Origin: Cytophagaceae bacterium
GTDB lineage: Bacteria > Bacteroidota > Bacteroidia > Cytophagales > Flexibacteraceae
Assembly (NCBI GenBank): GCA_027485575.1
Contig: JAIXQU010000068.1
Span: 1 to 63,718 of the forward strand
Length of the DNA: 63,718 bases
Direction: 5' to 3'
Shown: positions 8,911-17,411 of the stretch, piece by piece
Position numbering within the stretch: the stretch's first letter is position 1
How the letters are laid out: each line of letters begins with the position of its first letter
Notes under the pieces: generated by a model
The model's database searches: none
Told to the model about the DNA's origin: nothing
Seen by the model: the letters and a program-made list of their open reading frames with translations, nothing else
Program-made: the position numbers and the translations under genes

Positions 8911-9457
8911 TTCCAGTCCATCGTTGAATTTTAAAAAAATAGCCATAGTTGGCCCGGAGTCAACCGGAAAAAGTGACCTGGCTCAGGCCTTAGCCTATCA
9001 TTATAATACTGTTTGGGTTCCGGAAGTGGCAAGGTCCTATCTAGAAAACCTGAAGGCACCATATTCCCAGCGAGACGTAGAAGAAATCGCAAGGCTTCAA
9101 TTGGTTGAAGAAGACAAAATGGAAATGCGGGCAAACAATTTTCTTTTTTGCGACACCAACCTTCTGGTGATAAAAATCTGGATGCAAAATGCCTATGGAA
9201 ATTGCCCTGAGTGGATTTTAAATGAATTGAAAACCAGGCATTATGATTTGATTTTAATGCCTGACATAGATTTGCCCTGGGCGCCTGACCCGCTTCGGGA
9301 ACATCCGGAAAAGCGGGAGTTTTTTAAAGAATGGTATTTAGAAGAGCTTAAAACTTTGGACTCAGATTTTCATTTGGTTTCGGGTTTTGGAATAGAGAGG
9401 TTGAATAATGCAATTTCTGCAATAGAGGTGCATTTCCCCTGGAGTTCAAAAAACTAA
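8885..9457 (+). CDS. NadR-type ribosylnicotinamide kinase (AAA_28)
   Basis: The 190-residue protein has the P-loop GPESTGKS (about residues 23-30), the WVPEVARSYL segment and LFCDTNLLVIKIW, all characteristic of the ribosylnicotinamide kinase domain of NadR. It would phosphorylate nicotinamide riboside brought in by PnuC to NMN. Unlike E. coli NadR it has neither the DNA-binding domain nor the NMN adenylyltransferase domain, so it is a stand-alone kinase. ATG 8885 is chosen; a TTG at 8879 in frame is the alternative. Its stop codon overlaps the stop of the convergent DUF423 gene (shared CTAA at 9454-9457). Confidence 0.87.
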   Translation: MLYLENQHNSSPSLNFKKIAIVGPESTGKSDLAQALAYHYNTVWVPEVARSYLENLKAPYSQRDVEEIARLQLVEEDKMEMRANNFLFCDTNLLVIKIWMQNAYGNCPEWILNELKTRHYDLILMPDIDLPWAPDPLREHPEKREFFKEWYLEELKTLDSDFHLVSGFGIERLNNAISAIEVHFPWSSKN

Positions 9458-9834
9458 AACTCCTTCCAGATTTTGATGGCCAGCAATAGCCATCCTGCCA
9501 AAAATCCCAATCCTCCAATTGGCGTAATGGCACCCAGCCATTTTATTCCGGTAGCGCACAAAATATAAAGTGAACCTGAAAAAATAATGGTCCCAAATAG
9601 AAAACTAAACGCTACCCAGGAAAAATCTGTTTTGGGAAAATACAATGCCATAAAACCCGTAAACACCAAAGCAAGTGCATGATACATTTGATATTGAACA
9701 GCAGTTTCATACGTGCCCAATCGATTGGAAGCTATTAAAACTTCTTTAAAAGCATGGGCTCCAAATGCACCTAGTGCCACAGATAAAAACCCGAGGATAC
9801 ATCCGGAAACAAGTATAAATTTGGGAGCTATCAT
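9454..9834 (-). CDS. DUF423 (YgdD/TMEM256 type) membrane protein
   Basis: This 126-residue protein has four predicted membrane spans and the family hallmark GAFGAHAFK (about residues 22-30), followed by TAVQYQMYHALAL. DUF423 proteins are small inner-membrane proteins found across bacteria and, as TMEM256, in animals; their function is unknown. The gene follows the ABC-F gene by 29 bp on the same strand, so it is probably co-transcribed with it. The stop codon overlaps that of the convergent NR kinase gene. Confidence 0.9.
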   Translation of the reverse strand: MIAPKFILVSGCILGFLSVALGAFGAHAFKEVLIASNRLGTYETAVQYQMYHALALVFTGFMALYFPKTDFSWVAFSFLFGTIIFSGSLYILCATGIKWLGAITPIGGLGFLAGWLLLAIKIWKEF

Positions 9835-9863
9835 GTTAATTCAAAAAGTATTAAATTGGTTTA

Positions 9864-11765
9864 TCACCCTTGTTTTTCGCTTAGTTCCAGCCATCGCATC
9901 GTTTTTCCATCAAGGGCGTCATTGATTTTTCCCAAATCCAATCCCAATTGAAATAATTGCTGATGGTCAGTTACTTCACCTGTTGCAAGTTTGTCTTCGA
10001 TTTCTTTTTTACTGATTTCCAGATTTTCCAGGTCTTTTTCAAGGCCTTCCAATTCCTTTTGCTCCTTAAAGCTTAACTTAATTCCAGCGTTTTTCTTTGG
10101 TTCTTCTACAACGGGCTTTGCAATTTCCTTTTTATTCTTTGCCTGCTTTTCTTCCTGTAGTTTTTCAGCTTTCTCTTCCTGTGCCCATTTCCATTGGGAA
10201 TAATTACCTGGAAAATCGCTCACAACACCCTCACCTTCAAACACAAAAAGATGGGTTGCAAGTTTGTCCAATAAAAAACGGTCGTGGCTCACAATCAACA
10301 ATGTACCTGGAAAATCCTGCAAAAACTCTTCCATTACGTGAAGTGTGTTGATGTCAAAATCGTTGCTCGGTTCATCGAGAATGAGAAAATTTGGATTTTT
10401 AAGAAGGGTCATCATCAATTGAACCCTTCGCTTTTCACCTCCACTCAGGTTTCCGATTTTTTGTTGCTGGGCTGGCGGCGGAAAGTGAAACTGATTTAAA
10501 AACTGGCTGGCTGTTATTTTTGAACCGTTGGCCATTTCAATCACATCGGCTACTTCACTCACCATCTCGATGATTTTTTTCTCGGGCTTCAGCTCATCAA
10601 ATTCCTGACTGTAATACCCGATTTTGGTGTTTTCACCCCGGTCAATATCTCCGGTTGTTGGAATATTTTCCCCTGTAAGCAATCGGATAAAACTGGATTT
10701 TCCAACCCCGTTTGGTCCGATTATTCCTACTCTTTCTCCAGGCGAAAAAAGGTGGGTAAAATCTTTAAGCAAGTGTTTTCCACCCAAGTGAAAATTTACC
10801 TTTTTCAGATTTATGACCTTTCCTCCCTGCCGAACTTGCTTTACAGAAAGTTGGAGGTTGGTTTCTGCCACCTTTGAAAAAGCAGCCTCTTTGGTTTCTT
10901 CAAAAGCATCAATTCTATACTTAGCTTTGGTCCCCCTGGCCTTTGGCTGCTTTCTTATCCACTCCAATTCCCTGCGATATCTGTTTTGGGCTTTGTCTAT
11001 TTCTGAGTTTCTGATTTCCTGATTTTCGGTTCTTTTTTCCAGATAATATGAATAGCCACCTTTATATCGGGTTAGGTCACCTTGCTGCAATTCCACAATT
11101 TGGTTGCAAACTCTATCCATAAAATATCTATCATGGGTAACCATCAAAATTGTATGGAAACGCCTGGAAATCAAACCCTCCAGCCATTCAATAGCCTCCA
11201 TGTCCAAATGGTTGGTGGGCTCATCGAGTATCAGAATTTCAGGCTCCATCAGTAGGACCCTTGCCATGGCAACCCGTTTTTTCTGACCACCGGAAAGCGT
11301 TCCGGCAATCTGGTCTTCCATTCCCTGAAGGTGGAGTTTTCCTAAAATTTCATTGATTTTTGCTTCAAAATCCCAGGCATTTAATTGAGTTAACTCCTCA
11401 GTTAGCCTTTGAAGCTTGATTTCATCTTTTTCATTCAGATGTTTTTTCTCCAGCAGAAAATCGTACTCCAAAATTTTTCCAACCGTTGGGTGGCTGGCAT
11501 GAAAAAGGTTTTCAAATACCGACAAATGGTCTTCCAGTTGGCTTTGCTGGTCCTGAAATCCAACCCGGATGTCTCGCCTGGTGGAAACAATTCCTGAATC
11601 TAAAGTTTCTTTTCCAGCAAGAATTTTAAGAAGTGTAGATTTTCCTGTTCCATTTGGGCCAACTAAAGCTACTTTATCTCCATGGTTGAGTCCAAAAGTG
11701 ACATTATTTAGTAAAACTTTGTGGTTGAGCGATTTTTTAAGATTCTCTGCCGAGATGTAATTCAT
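9864..11765 (-). CDS. uup: ABC-F family ATPase (Uup-like)
   Basis: The 633-residue cytosolic protein has two ABC ATPase domains and no membrane segment. The first has Walker A GPNGTGKST (about 36-44), signature LSGGQ and Walker B ILILDEP; the second has GPNGVGKSS (about 349-357), LSGGEKRR and LILDEP. Between them is the interdomain linker, and after residue about 530 comes a Lys/Glu-rich linker and a C-terminal coiled coil, the arrangement of Uup. ABC-F proteins bind the ribosome E site or, for Uup, also branched DNA. Without a resistance-type linker there is no reason to call it an antibiotic resistance protein. The start is ATG at 11763-11765. Confidence 0.88.
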   Translation of the reverse strand: MNYISAENLKKSLNHKVLLNNVTFGLNHGDKVALVGPNGTGKSTLLKILAGKETLDSGIVSTRRDIRVGFQDQQSQLEDHLSVFENLFHASHPTVGKILEYDFLLEKKHLNEKDEIKLQRLTEELTQLNAWDFEAKINEILGKLHLQGMEDQIAGTLSGGQKKRVAMARVLLMEPEILILDEPTNHLDMEAIEWLEGLISRRFHTILMVTHDRYFMDRVCNQIVELQQGDLTRYKGGYSYYLEKRTENQEIRNSEIDKAQNRYRRELEWIRKQPKARGTKAKYRIDAFEETKEAAFSKVAETNLQLSVKQVRQGGKVINLKKVNFHLGGKHLLKDFTHLFSPGERVGIIGPNGVGKSSFIRLLTGENIPTTGDIDRGENTKIGYYSQEFDELKPEKKIIEMVSEVADVIEMANGSKITASQFLNQFHFPPPAQQQKIGNLSGGEKRRVQLMMTLLKNPNFLILDEPSNDFDINTLHVMEEFLQDFPGTLLIVSHDRFLLDKLATHLFVFEGEGVVSDFPGNYSQWKWAQEEKAEKLQEEKQAKNKKEIAKPVVEEPKKNAGIKLSFKEQKELEGLEKDLENLEISKKEIEDKLATGEVTDHQQLFQLGLDLGKINDALDGKTMRWLELSEKQG

Positions 11766-11769
11766 GGGG

Positions 11770-11777
11770 CAAAGATA
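11770..11777 (-). promoter_or_regulatory. Putative -7 box (TATCTTTG) next to the uup start codon
   Basis: Read on the minus strand the bases are TATCTTTG, an exact TAnnTTTG match, only five bases before the ATG. If it is used, the transcript would begin at or within a few bases of the start codon, giving a leaderless or nearly leaderless mRNA. No TTG element at the expected distance was found. Confidence 0.35.
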
Positions 11778-11818
11778 CGAGTAAGGACATGGATTGCTCT
11801 ACAGAATTCCAATTCTTG

Positions 11819-11843
11819 CCCACATCCATGTGGGTTTTCTTTT
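11819..11843 (+). terminator. Plus-strand terminator-like hairpin between two minus-strand genes
   Basis: CCCACA (11819-11824), loop TCCA and TGTGGG (11829-11834) are followed by TTTTCTTTT, the form of a rho-independent terminator on the plus strand. No plus-strand gene precedes it; both neighbours run leftwards. On the minus strand the hairpin lacks a T-run. Confidence 0.4.
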
Positions 11844-11888
11844 AGGATAGGGACAGAATGAAGTCAATTTTGTAAACCGTTTTTGCGA

Positions 11889-12353
11889 TCAGTTTTCGCA
11901 ACTAATCCCAATTTCCAACATTTCAGCAGGTTTTAAACCAGCAATGCTATCATCTGTTGGATACCTTCTGATGATTTCAGTTAAAACGCATTTGCAATAC
12001 ATATCAGGATTGTTTTTTTTCTGGCTTGCGGCCATGGTATTACAAGAATCTAAGAAAGCTTTTTGCGTTTTTTCTGGCCATATTATCCTGGTACCTATTT
12101 CTCTTCCCTGGCATTCTGATACGATTTCTCCAAACTCACCCATTTCCATATTCTCCATCTGGTTGGGATTGGGATATCGGTTAATGATGCTTCTTAAAAC
12201 ACAATCGCAATGTTTTTCAGGATCTGTAAACCCATACTTTTCTGCTGCCAGGCGACAATCGTTGAGTATTTTGTTTTTTTCACTTTCCTCCCAGTTTACC
12301 TTACAGGAGGAAAAAATGAAAATAATGGAAAGTAAAATCAGTAATGGCTTCAT
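11889..12353 (-). CDS. Lipoprotein with two tandem Cys-motif repeats
   Basis: The 154-residue protein starts with a lipoprotein signal peptide whose lipobox is FSSC (Cys17). The mature part consists of two similar units: the first has C-x(16-20)-CDCVLRSIINRYP and ends in SEC; the second has C-x(16-20)-CKCVLTEIIRRYP and ends in ISC. Each unit thus holds four Cys in register plus the RYP motif, which suggests disulfides or metal/haem binding in the periplasm. I do not recognise the family. The gene starts 6 bp after recR on the same strand and is very likely co-transcribed with recR and probably the PBP1A gene. Confidence 0.8.
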   Translation of the reverse strand: MKPLLILLSIIFIFSSCKVNWEESEKNKILNDCRLAAEKYGFTDPEKHCDCVLRSIINRYPNPNQMENMEMGEFGEIVSECQGREIGTRIIWPEKTQKAFLDSCNTMAASQKKNNPDMYCKCVLTEIIRRYPTDDSIAGLKPAEMLEIGISCEN

Positions 12354-12359
12354 TTTGTG

Positions 12360-12962
12360 TTATTGGTAAATTGTTCTTTTCATTATGCTCCTGCCAAGTG
12401 TTATAGAATCGGTATATTCCAATTCTCCACCCACAGGAATTCCACGGGCTATGGAAGAAATGCTAACTTGTTTGTCTACAAGTCTTTTGCTTAAATAAAA
12501 AGCTGTTGTGTCCCCTTCCATATTGGGACTCAAAGCCAAAATAATTTCTTTTACACTTTCGTGGGATGCTCTTTCCAGCAGTTTTGGGATGTTTAATTCC
12601 TCAGGTCCAATTCCAGACATGGGTGAAATGACGCCGCCCAGAACATGGTATAAACCATTGTATTGCAATGTGTCTTCGATAGCCAAAACATCCCTGCTGT
12701 CTTCCACAACACAAATCACACTGGAATCTCGTTTGGAGTTGGAGCAAATGCTGCAAAGTTCCGATTCAGAAATGTGGTGACAACTTTGACAAAACCGGGT
12801 TTTTGTTCTAAAATTCACAATCGCTGAGGCAAGGTCAATGCTCGTCATTTCGTCTGCCTTTAACAGATGCAATGCAAGCCTCATGGCAGTTTTTTTCCCT
12901 ATTCCAGGTAATTTGGAGATTTCTGTTACCACATCTTCAACAAGCTTGGTCGGAAAATTCAT
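12360..12962 (-). CDS. recR: Recombination mediator RecR
   Basis: The 200-residue protein acts with RecO (and RecF) to load RecA on SSB-coated single-stranded DNA. It shows the RecR order: N-terminal HhH (KLPGIGKKTAMRLA, about residues 17-30), a four-Cys zinc finger (CQSCHH...CSIC, about 58-73), and a Toprim domain (VVEDSRDVLAIE, then VLGGVISPMSGIGP and the C-terminal Walker-B-like ARGIPVGGELEYTD). Length is standard. The ATG at 12960-12962 has no Shine-Dalgarno motif. It lies 52 bp after the PBP1A gene and 6 bp before a Cys-repeat lipoprotein gene. Confidence 0.97.
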   Translation of the reverse strand: MNFPTKLVEDVVTEISKLPGIGKKTAMRLALHLLKADEMTSIDLASAIVNFRTKTRFCQSCHHISESELCSICSNSKRDSSVICVVEDSRDVLAIEDTLQYNGLYHVLGGVISPMSGIGPEELNIPKLLERASHESVKEIILALSPNMEGDTTAFYLSKRLVDKQVSISSIARGIPVGGELEYTDSITLGRSIMKRTIYQ

Positions 12963-13014
12963 GGTGTAAAATTGCTAGAAAACCCCACTCGAAATTCAAT
13001 TTGTTAAAAAATTT

Positions 13015-15423
13015 TTATTCCAATTCCAGTTCTTCAGGCTCTGGTGGTCCTGGTTCGACAGGGGCAGCGGAGCTTGTATCTTTTTTGGGAATCCGGGTAG
13101 GACAATAAGCCAATGGGTATTTCTTTTTAGGGAAAAAGCCAACCCTTATTCCAAGCGATTTATCCCGGTAAACTTTTTCCATGAACAAACCAAAAATGGG
13201 CAAAGCTGTTTTGGACCCTTCGCCTGCCCTCAAAGACCGGAAGTGGATGCATCGTTCTTCTGCTCCAACCCAAATGCCACCTACCAAATCCTTGGTCAAT
13301 CCCATAAACCACCCATCAGATTGGTTGGAAGAAGTGCCGGTTTTTCCACCCATCTCGTTGCCATAAAAAATATTAAAGCTGAAAAGGGCCTGAGCTGTTC
13401 CTCCCGGTTCCTGTAAAGTTCCTTTCAACATATGCACCATTTTGTATGCAGCTTCTTCACTCATAACTTTTTGCGTTTTGGGTGTAAAATTTCGGATGAG
13501 GTTCCTGTTGTGGTCTTCAATTCTGCCAACAATCATTGGTTCATTCCAAAAGCCATTGTTCAAAAATGAGCCATAAGCCCCTACCATTTCAAAAACAGAA
13601 ACATCGTTGCTTCCCAACCCAATAGATGGAGTGGCTTTTAGCGGACTTGATATACCACATTTGTGTGCAAAATCTGCCACTTTTTGGGCTCCAAGCAGAT
13701 TGGTTAGCTGGGCAGCCACAGAGTTTATTGATCTTCCCATCGCAAACCTCAGCGTCATGTTGGTTCCTGTAAAATAACCTGTTGCATTGGTTGGGGCCCA
13801 TGTTTTATGAACTTTTACCCCGGCAGAATCTTCATCATATTCATACTTGACATACCTGTCTTGTATCCTTGAACAAGGGTTATAACCGTTTTCCATTGCC
13901 GCCCCATAAACAAAGGGTTTAAAAGTACTACCAGGTTGACGCACAGATTGTTCTACATGGTCGTATTTAAAAAATTTATAGTCAATTCCTCCTATCCAGG
14001 CTTTAATCTGTCCCCGAAATGGATCCATGACCATGAATCCGGCATGAAGAATTTTTTTACAATACTTAAGCGAATCTATTGTACTCATCATTACCGTATC
14101 TGGCCCTCTCCATGAAAAAAGCACCATCTTTTTGGGTAGATTCAGGTATTTGTTGATAGAATCAGCATTTTCACCAAATCGTCTTTTCAAGCTTTTATAA
14201 GTTTCGGTCCTTTGGGCCATTTGCTCAATAAAACCAGGTATTTCATTATGCCTTTCGTCTCTCCATGGATTTTGACCCCGCCAGTGGTCATCAAACCTTT
14301 TTTGCAAAGACCGCATGTGTTGGTGCAAGGCATCTTCCGCATGTTTTTGAAACCGGGTGTCAATGGTCAGATATATTTTTAATCCATCTGTATAAATATC
14401 ATGGTCATTGCTGTCTGCCCATTCGGTAAGGACTTTGGTAAGATAGCTTCCATAATAATCTAAAACTCCATCAGGATGAGGCTCTTGTGTGTAATTTAAT
14501 TTAATTGGAAGACTAGACAAAGAATCAAATTCAAGGGAGGAAATGAAATTGTATTTGCGCATTTGGGCCAATACCGTATTTCTCCTTTTCAAAGACTTTT
14601 CATAGTTTTTCTTTGGGTTATAGGTTGTGGTGGCTTTAAGCATTCCAACCAAAACAGCCGCTTCTTCAATTTTTAATCTGCCCGGAGTGGTCTTAAAAAA
14701 TGTTTGAGCCGCGGTTCTGATTCCATACGAATTGGACCCAAAGTCAACCGTATTGAGATACATGGTTAATATTTCCTCCTTGGTATAGTTTCTTTCCAAT
14801 TTTGTGGCTGTTATCCATTCCTTGGTTTTTTCAACCAAAGTTTTCAGGCCGGGGATATAACTTAAAACGCCTTTAAGGTTTTCCTTTTTTCGGGTTTTGT
14901 ATAAATTTTTAGCCAGTTGCTGTGTGATTGTGCTTCCACCCCTCTTGTCGCCCTTTATCAGATAGTAAACAATCCCTATTGTAGCACCAAGGTCAACACC
15001 GGTATGTTCTGTGAAGGTAATGTCCTCGGTAGCGAGTAGGGCCTTCACCACAAAGGGCGAAATCGATTTGTATTCTGTCGGACTTCTGTTTTCCCGGTAA
15101 TATTTTCCCAGTAAAACTCCATCTGCTGAATAAACTTCTGAGGCAAGTGCCATTTTAGGCTTTTCCAAATCAGCAAGGCCAGGACTTTTCCCAAACAACC
15201 AAAACAGATTTACTTCAACGGCTTGAAAATAAAACCAGATGAAAAAAATAATCAAAGCAAAATTTCTCCAAAGGACTTTGGCGTAATAGGTTGGAGTAGC
15301 TGGCTTTGGCTTGGGAATGGAAAAAAAGGATAAAACCCACTTACAGAATTCTACCAGGACCAAAAAGGCCATTAATAGAATGCCATAAACTGTTAAAAGG
15401 AAATTAACCAAACGTTCTTTCAT
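13015..15423 (-). CDS. Class A penicillin-binding protein (PBP1A-like)
   Basis: The 802-residue bifunctional peptidoglycan synthase has two hydrophobic N-terminal segments (about 7-27 and 54-75), a GT51 glycosyltransferase domain (EDITFTEH at 133-140, GGSTITQQLAKN at 162-173) and a transpeptidase domain with all three penicillin-binding motifs: STFK (Ser499-Lys502), SIN (565-567) and KTGT (694-697). It polymerises and cross-links glycan strands in the periplasm. The C-terminus is a short Pro/Glu-rich tail. The gene lies upstream of recR with a 52-bp gap. Annotation as mrcA/ponA is reasonable, but the paralogue cannot be fixed. Confidence 0.95.
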   Translation of the reverse strand: MKERLVNFLLTVYGILLMAFLVLVEFCKWVLSFFSIPKPKPATPTYYAKVLWRNFALIIFFIWFYFQAVEVNLFWLFGKSPGLADLEKPKMALASEVYSADGVLLGKYYRENRSPTEYKSISPFVVKALLATEDITFTEHTGVDLGATIGIVYYLIKGDKRGGSTITQQLAKNLYKTRKKENLKGVLSYIPGLKTLVEKTKEWITATKLERNYTKEEILTMYLNTVDFGSNSYGIRTAAQTFFKTTPGRLKIEEAAVLVGMLKATTTYNPKKNYEKSLKRRNTVLAQMRKYNFISSLEFDSLSSLPIKLNYTQEPHPDGVLDYYGSYLTKVLTEWADSNDHDIYTDGLKIYLTIDTRFQKHAEDALHQHMRSLQKRFDDHWRGQNPWRDERHNEIPGFIEQMAQRTETYKSLKRRFGENADSINKYLNLPKKMVLFSWRGPDTVMMSTIDSLKYCKKILHAGFMVMDPFRGQIKAWIGGIDYKFFKYDHVEQSVRQPGSTFKPFVYGAAMENGYNPCSRIQDRYVKYEYDEDSAGVKVHKTWAPTNATGYFTGTNMTLRFAMGRSINSVAAQLTNLLGAQKVADFAHKCGISSPLKATPSIGLGSNDVSVFEMVGAYGSFLNNGFWNEPMIVGRIEDHNRNLIRNFTPKTQKVMSEEAAYKMVHMLKGTLQEPGGTAQALFSFNIFYGNEMGGKTGTSSNQSDGWFMGLTKDLVGGIWVGAEERCIHFRSLRAGEGSKTALPIFGLFMEKVYRDKSLGIRVGFFPKKKYPLAYCPTRIPKKDTSSAAPVEPGPPEPEELELE

Positions 15424-15577
15424 GTATAGGTTTAACCCTCGTGGTAATGATATTGATTATAAATAAGGATTTAAAAATTTCAGACAATTGAATTTTTTAC
15501 CACTAAAACCGGATGCAATTTTAATGAATCATTCCTTTATCAAACTTTTCATTTTTACTGAATGATAAAAAAGCAAC

Positions 15578-16423
15578 CTAATTTTCACTCAAAAGATTGT
15601 CAATCAGCCTGATTCCTTCCACCCAGGCGGCAATACAAATCGCAGGATTTTTTTGCTGGCTGGTTGAAGAAAGGATTTCCATGTTTTCCGGGTTTACCCA
15701 TTCCAGGTATTCAGTTTTTATTTCCGGGTACTTTTCCAAATGTTGACGGGCCAATTTTTTTGCTTCCTCAAATCCAAATTCCTCCAACCCAGCCATAGCC
15801 AATTGTAAACCTGCAAATATTTCGGCTGCAGTTTTTTTTCCGGATTCTGATAATCTTTTATTCCTCGAAGACAATGCCAACCCACTGGTTTCCCTTTTTG
15901 TGGGGCACCTGACCAATTCAATGTCAAAACCCAGGTCGTTTATCAGATTTCTTATTACGGCAACCTGCTGAAGGTCTTTGGCCCCAAAGAAGGCTTTGTG
16001 GGGTTCGACAATATGAAACAACCTTGCCACCACGATTCCAACCCCGGAAAAATGTCCAGGTCGCATCTCTCCTTCCAGCACGGAGGAGACTTTTCCAAAA
16101 TCCAGAGATACATTGGGCGGTGTAGGATAAAATTCCATTGGCAGAGGGGCATAGATCAAATCCACATTTTCTTTCACCAGCATTTCAACATCAGACTCCA
16201 GGTTTCTTGGATATTTTTCAAGATCGGTCGGGTTGTTAAATTGCAATGGATTTACAAAAATGCTGACCACAACTTTATCGCAGGTTTCTCTGGCTTTTCT
16301 CACCAAATCCAGATGCCCTTCATGCAGTGCACCCATGGTTGGGACAAAACCAATCGTCTTTTCCTCTTTTCTCCAAGATCTTACATAGTATTTTACAGTT
16401 TTATTTTCTCCTGTTGTATTCAT
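15578..16423 (-). CDS. panC: Pantothenate synthetase
   Basis: The 281-residue enzyme condenses pantoate and beta-alanine with ATP to make pantothenate, the coenzyme A precursor. The adenylate-forming motif TMGALHEGH is at residues 29-37, SIFVNPLQF follows, and FFGAKDLQQVAVIR and LALSSRN mark the second half. I use ATG 16421-16423; a longer TTG start at 16444 adds seven residues before the conserved region and is less likely. The gene is divergent from a glycogen-synthase-like gene (161-bp gap). panD is not in the window. Confidence 0.96.
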   Translation of the reverse strand: MNTTGENKTVKYYVRSWRKEEKTIGFVPTMGALHEGHLDLVRKARETCDKVVVSIFVNPLQFNNPTDLEKYPRNLESDVEMLVKENVDLIYAPLPMEFYPTPPNVSLDFGKVSSVLEGEMRPGHFSGVGIVVARLFHIVEPHKAFFGAKDLQQVAVIRNLINDLGFDIELVRCPTKRETSGLALSSRNKRLSESGKKTAAEIFAGLQLAMAGLEEFGFEEAKKLARQHLEKYPEIKTEYLEWVNPENMEILSSTSQQKNPAICIAAWVEGIRLIDNLLSEN

Positions 16424-16520
16424 GGTAATAGGTGTAAAATTCAAGTACTTAGTAGGGTGTCAGCTACCCATCAATTGGCCACTTGAATGTTTATTTCACG
16501 CAGCAATGCTAGGTTGTTTA

Positions 16521-16551
16521 TTGAATATTGCCTAAAATTTGTATAATTTTG
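16521..16551 (+). promoter_or_regulatory. Bacteroidota-type promoter for the 16585 operon
   Basis: TTG (16521-16523), 20 bases, then TAATTTTG (16544-16551) is a full match to the TTG / TAnnTTTG promoter used by the housekeeping sigma factor of this phylum. Transcription would begin near 16557, leaving a leader of under 30 bases. Confidence 0.62.
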
Positions 16552-16584
16552 CATTTCTGATTTTAGCACCTCATAAATCTAAAT

Positions 16585-17409
16585 ATGTCAAAACTTCGAA
16601 TCCTCTATGCAGCAAGTGAAATAAATCCTTTCCTACAAACCTCCGAGGTAGCCGATTTTATAAGGCGAATTCCACAGGTGATGCAGGAACGGGGAATGGA
16701 AATTAGAATTCTTGTTCCGAGATTTGGAACAATAAACGAAAGGAAAAACAGATTGCACGAGGTCGTCCGTTTGTCAGGCATAAATATCTCAGTTGGAGAT
16801 GAAGAAAAACCATTGGTTATCAAGGTTGCCTCTATTCCAAATGCCAAATTGCAAGTTTATTTTATCGATAACGAAGATTATTTTCATCGTAAATCGGTTT
16901 TTGTAGATGCGGACAACAAGTTCCATGCAGATAACGACGAGCGGGCAATATTCTTTTGTAAGGGTGTTCTTGAAACAGTCCGAAAGCTGGGATGGGCTCC
17001 AGACATCGTTCATTGCAATGATTGGATGACCAGTCTTATTCCAATGTACATGAAAACTACCTACAAGAACGATCCCATGTTCAAAAATGCGAAGGCAATT
17101 TTCTCTATCTACAACAATTCATTTGAGCACAAATTTGATCATGGCAGCATGATGGAAAAAGTTAAAATGCTTGACATTGAAGATAGCATGTTGAATAACC
17201 TGAAAACTGCTGATTTTGATGGCTTAATGAAAATTGCTGTTGAATACGCAGATGTAGTTTTAAAAAGAAGTGAGACTTACAGCGAAAAGTTAAACCAACT
17301 TTTGGCAACTATTCCAAATGAAGATAATAAGAGACTTGCTGAAATTGACCACGAAAGTGCAGATTGGGAAGAAAATTATATGTCTATTTATCAGGATCTG
17401 GCCGGTTAG
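16585..17409 (+). CDS. Truncated glycogen/starch synthase-like protein (GT5 N-domain only)
   Basis: This 274-residue protein resembles only the N-terminal Rossmann half of GT5 glycogen synthase: ILYAASEINPF at the start, IRILVPRFG, and PDIVHCNDWMTSLIP, the counterpart of the HxHDWHT region. The C-terminal GT-B domain is absent; the reading frame ends after a helical segment and the next gene follows at once. The ADP-glucose-binding KTGGL motif is replaced by QTSEV. Known GT5 enzymes need both halves, so catalysis as a glycogen synthase is unlikely (inference). It heads an operon with a DUF4270 and a FISUMP lipoprotein and is divergent from panC. Confidence 0.85.
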   Translation: MSKLRILYAASEINPFLQTSEVADFIRRIPQVMQERGMEIRILVPRFGTINERKNRLHEVVRLSGINISVGDEEKPLVIKVASIPNAKLQVYFIDNEDYFHRKSVFVDADNKFHADNDERAIFFCKGVLETVRKLGWAPDIVHCNDWMTSLIPMYMKTTYKNDPMFKNAKAIFSIYNNSFEHKFDHGSMMEKVKMLDIEDSMLNNLKTADFDGLMKIAVEYADVVLKRSETYSEKLNQLLATIPNEDNKRLAEIDHESADWEENYMSIYQDLAG

Positions 17410-17411
17410 CT

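Noticed and set aside
16424-16444. TTG start for panC
   Set aside because: The ATG at 16421-16423 is closer to the conserved region and more usual.
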